Assembly (NCBI RefSeq): GCF_023017105.1
Contig: NZ_JALKEV010000008.1
Span: 62,001-126,000 of the forward strand
Length of the DNA stretch: 64,000 nucleotides
From: Halalkalibacter sp. APA_J-10(15)
Lineage (GTDB): Bacteria; Bacillota; Bacilli; Bacillales; Bacillaceae_D
Direction: 5' to 3'
Under the pieces are notes generated by a model. The model saw only the letters and a list, made by a program, of their open reading frames with translations, ran no database searches and was not told the origin of the DNA. Position numbers and translations under genes: made by a program. Below, piece by piece: positions 63,485-64,000 of the stretch (position 1 is its first letter; every line of letters starts with the position of its first letter).

Positions 63485-64000
63485 TTATTTAATAAATGAT
63501 TGTAATTGGTCAAGAAAATGTTGAAGGCGAATCGTATACGTATGGTTAAAAAGTGTTCGGTTATATGCTTTTTGTGCGATACGCTGTCGTTCCTCAGAAT
63601 GTTCCAAGTAATATAAAATGTGTTCTCTTAATTCTTCTTTATGTTTAAAACAAATGATTTCGTCCTTAAGCTTATAATAAGCTTCTAATTCTTCTAAATA
63701 AGCGGTCAGTTGAAAAGATTGACAAGCTGCAATGTCAAAAGTGCGATTGTTTGGAGTGATTGCATTTATTTTTTGTTTGTTTAGTCCAACATCATTAATG
63801 GGACGGTTTAAATTTAAAACAATTTTTGCGCCGTTGTAATATTTAGCTACTTCATTTGGTGGGAGTGTCTGGTTAATGATGCTAGTTTTCAAAGCTGTAT
63901 AGTTTTTTAGCTGTTCCCATTTAGGTCCAATGATAAATGTGTTTTTTTCTTGAAGTAAATCAGCTAATGAATCGATAATACCGAGTCTGTTTTTATAAGG
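63485..64000 (-). CDS. CgeB/YkvP-like glycosyltransferase, 5' end outside window
   Basis: Open on the minus strand from the window end (first readable codons PYKNRLGIIDSLADLLQEK) to a stop at 63485, so only the C-terminal about 171 residues are seen; the internal TTG at 63892 is not the start. YYNGAKIVLNLNRP, NNRTFDIAACQSFQLTAYL and AQKAYNRTLFNHTY align with the same blocks of the 62340-63323 product. The two genes converge across 161 bases with no recognisable element. Confidence 0.85.
   Translation of the reverse strand, partial: PYKNRLGIIDSLADLLQEKNTFIIGPKWEQLKNYTALKTSIINQTLPPNEVAKYYNGAKIVLNLNRPINDVGLNKQKINAITPNNRTFDIAACQSFQLTAYLEELEAYYKLKDEIICFKHKEELREHILYYLEHSEERQRIAQKAYNRTLFNHTYTIRLQHFLDQLQSFIK

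Noticed and set aside
1-64000. tRNA, rRNA and CRISPR arrays
   Set aside because: No regularly spaced direct repeats and no recognisable tRNA or rRNA segments were noticed by eye; a tRNAscan or Rfam run would settle it.

Overview
The window looks like chromosome of an endospore-forming Bacillaceae species (Bacillus / Alkalihalobacillus-like). The evidence is strong GGAGG-type ribosome binding sites, many TTG and GTG starts, several small acid-soluble spore protein (SASP) genes, spore-coat sugar genes, and gene order shared with the B. subtilis citB region. I see no rRNA, tRNA or CRISPR array. The species cannot be fixed from the sequence alone.

Bases 1-17.5 kb are the downstream end of an AT-rich trans-acyltransferase polyketide synthase (PKS). 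The first protein is cut by the window edge; the second is 3737 residues. There is no acyltransferase domain, so malonyl loading must come from a gene outside the window. The readable order is (...)-ACP / KS-DH-KR-MT-ACP // ER-KS-DH-KR-ACP-KS-[ACP-like insert]-ACP-KS-TE-ACP. Three points are unusual: an ACP-like domain whose phosphopantetheine serine is tyrosine, buried inside the linker that follows the third KS; a thioesterase placed before the last ACP instead of after it; and an enoylreductase starting the second protein. A terminator, a scrap resembling a group II intron, and an ABC ATPase/FtsX-permease pair follow.

Bases 20.6-24.9 kb are a mobile and accessory patch: an IS3-family element using a -1 frameshift, a GNAT gene starting at the IS edge, a dead histidine-phosphatase scrap, an extra DHFR, a DJ-1/PfpI protein, an NlpC/P60-like protein, and dispersed repeats.

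Bases 24.9-38.8 kb carry the conserved core: sspP-sspO divergent from aconitase, a new small gene with a sigma-G-like promoter, DUF421, an FbpB-like gene, sspN, VanZ, a DedA/TVP38 protein, CopC-CopD, a tandem AAA ATPase, yneP, tlp, yneQ, nadE and an RNase H-like gene. Bases 38.9-50.4 kb carry metA, hydrolases, a degenerate EAL protein (YkuI), an MFS transporter, two HesB-fold proteins, yppG, Hsp20, dipeptidase, a SurA-like lipoprotein, cheV, msrA and a 37-codon gene beside an MntR-box-like palindrome. Bases 50.4-55 kb hold repeats, two decayed IS1182-type transposase scraps, an alpha-galactosidase, and small probable spore genes.

Bases 55-64 kb look devoted to the spore surface: coiled-coil proteins, a Cys-rich beta protein with a sigma-K-like promoter, the dTDP-rhamnose operon (spsIJKL type), then a sulfotransferase and two CgeB/YkvP-like glycosyltransferases, the last cut by the window end. 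Together they suggest a rhamnose-containing, possibly sulfated, spore-surface glycan.
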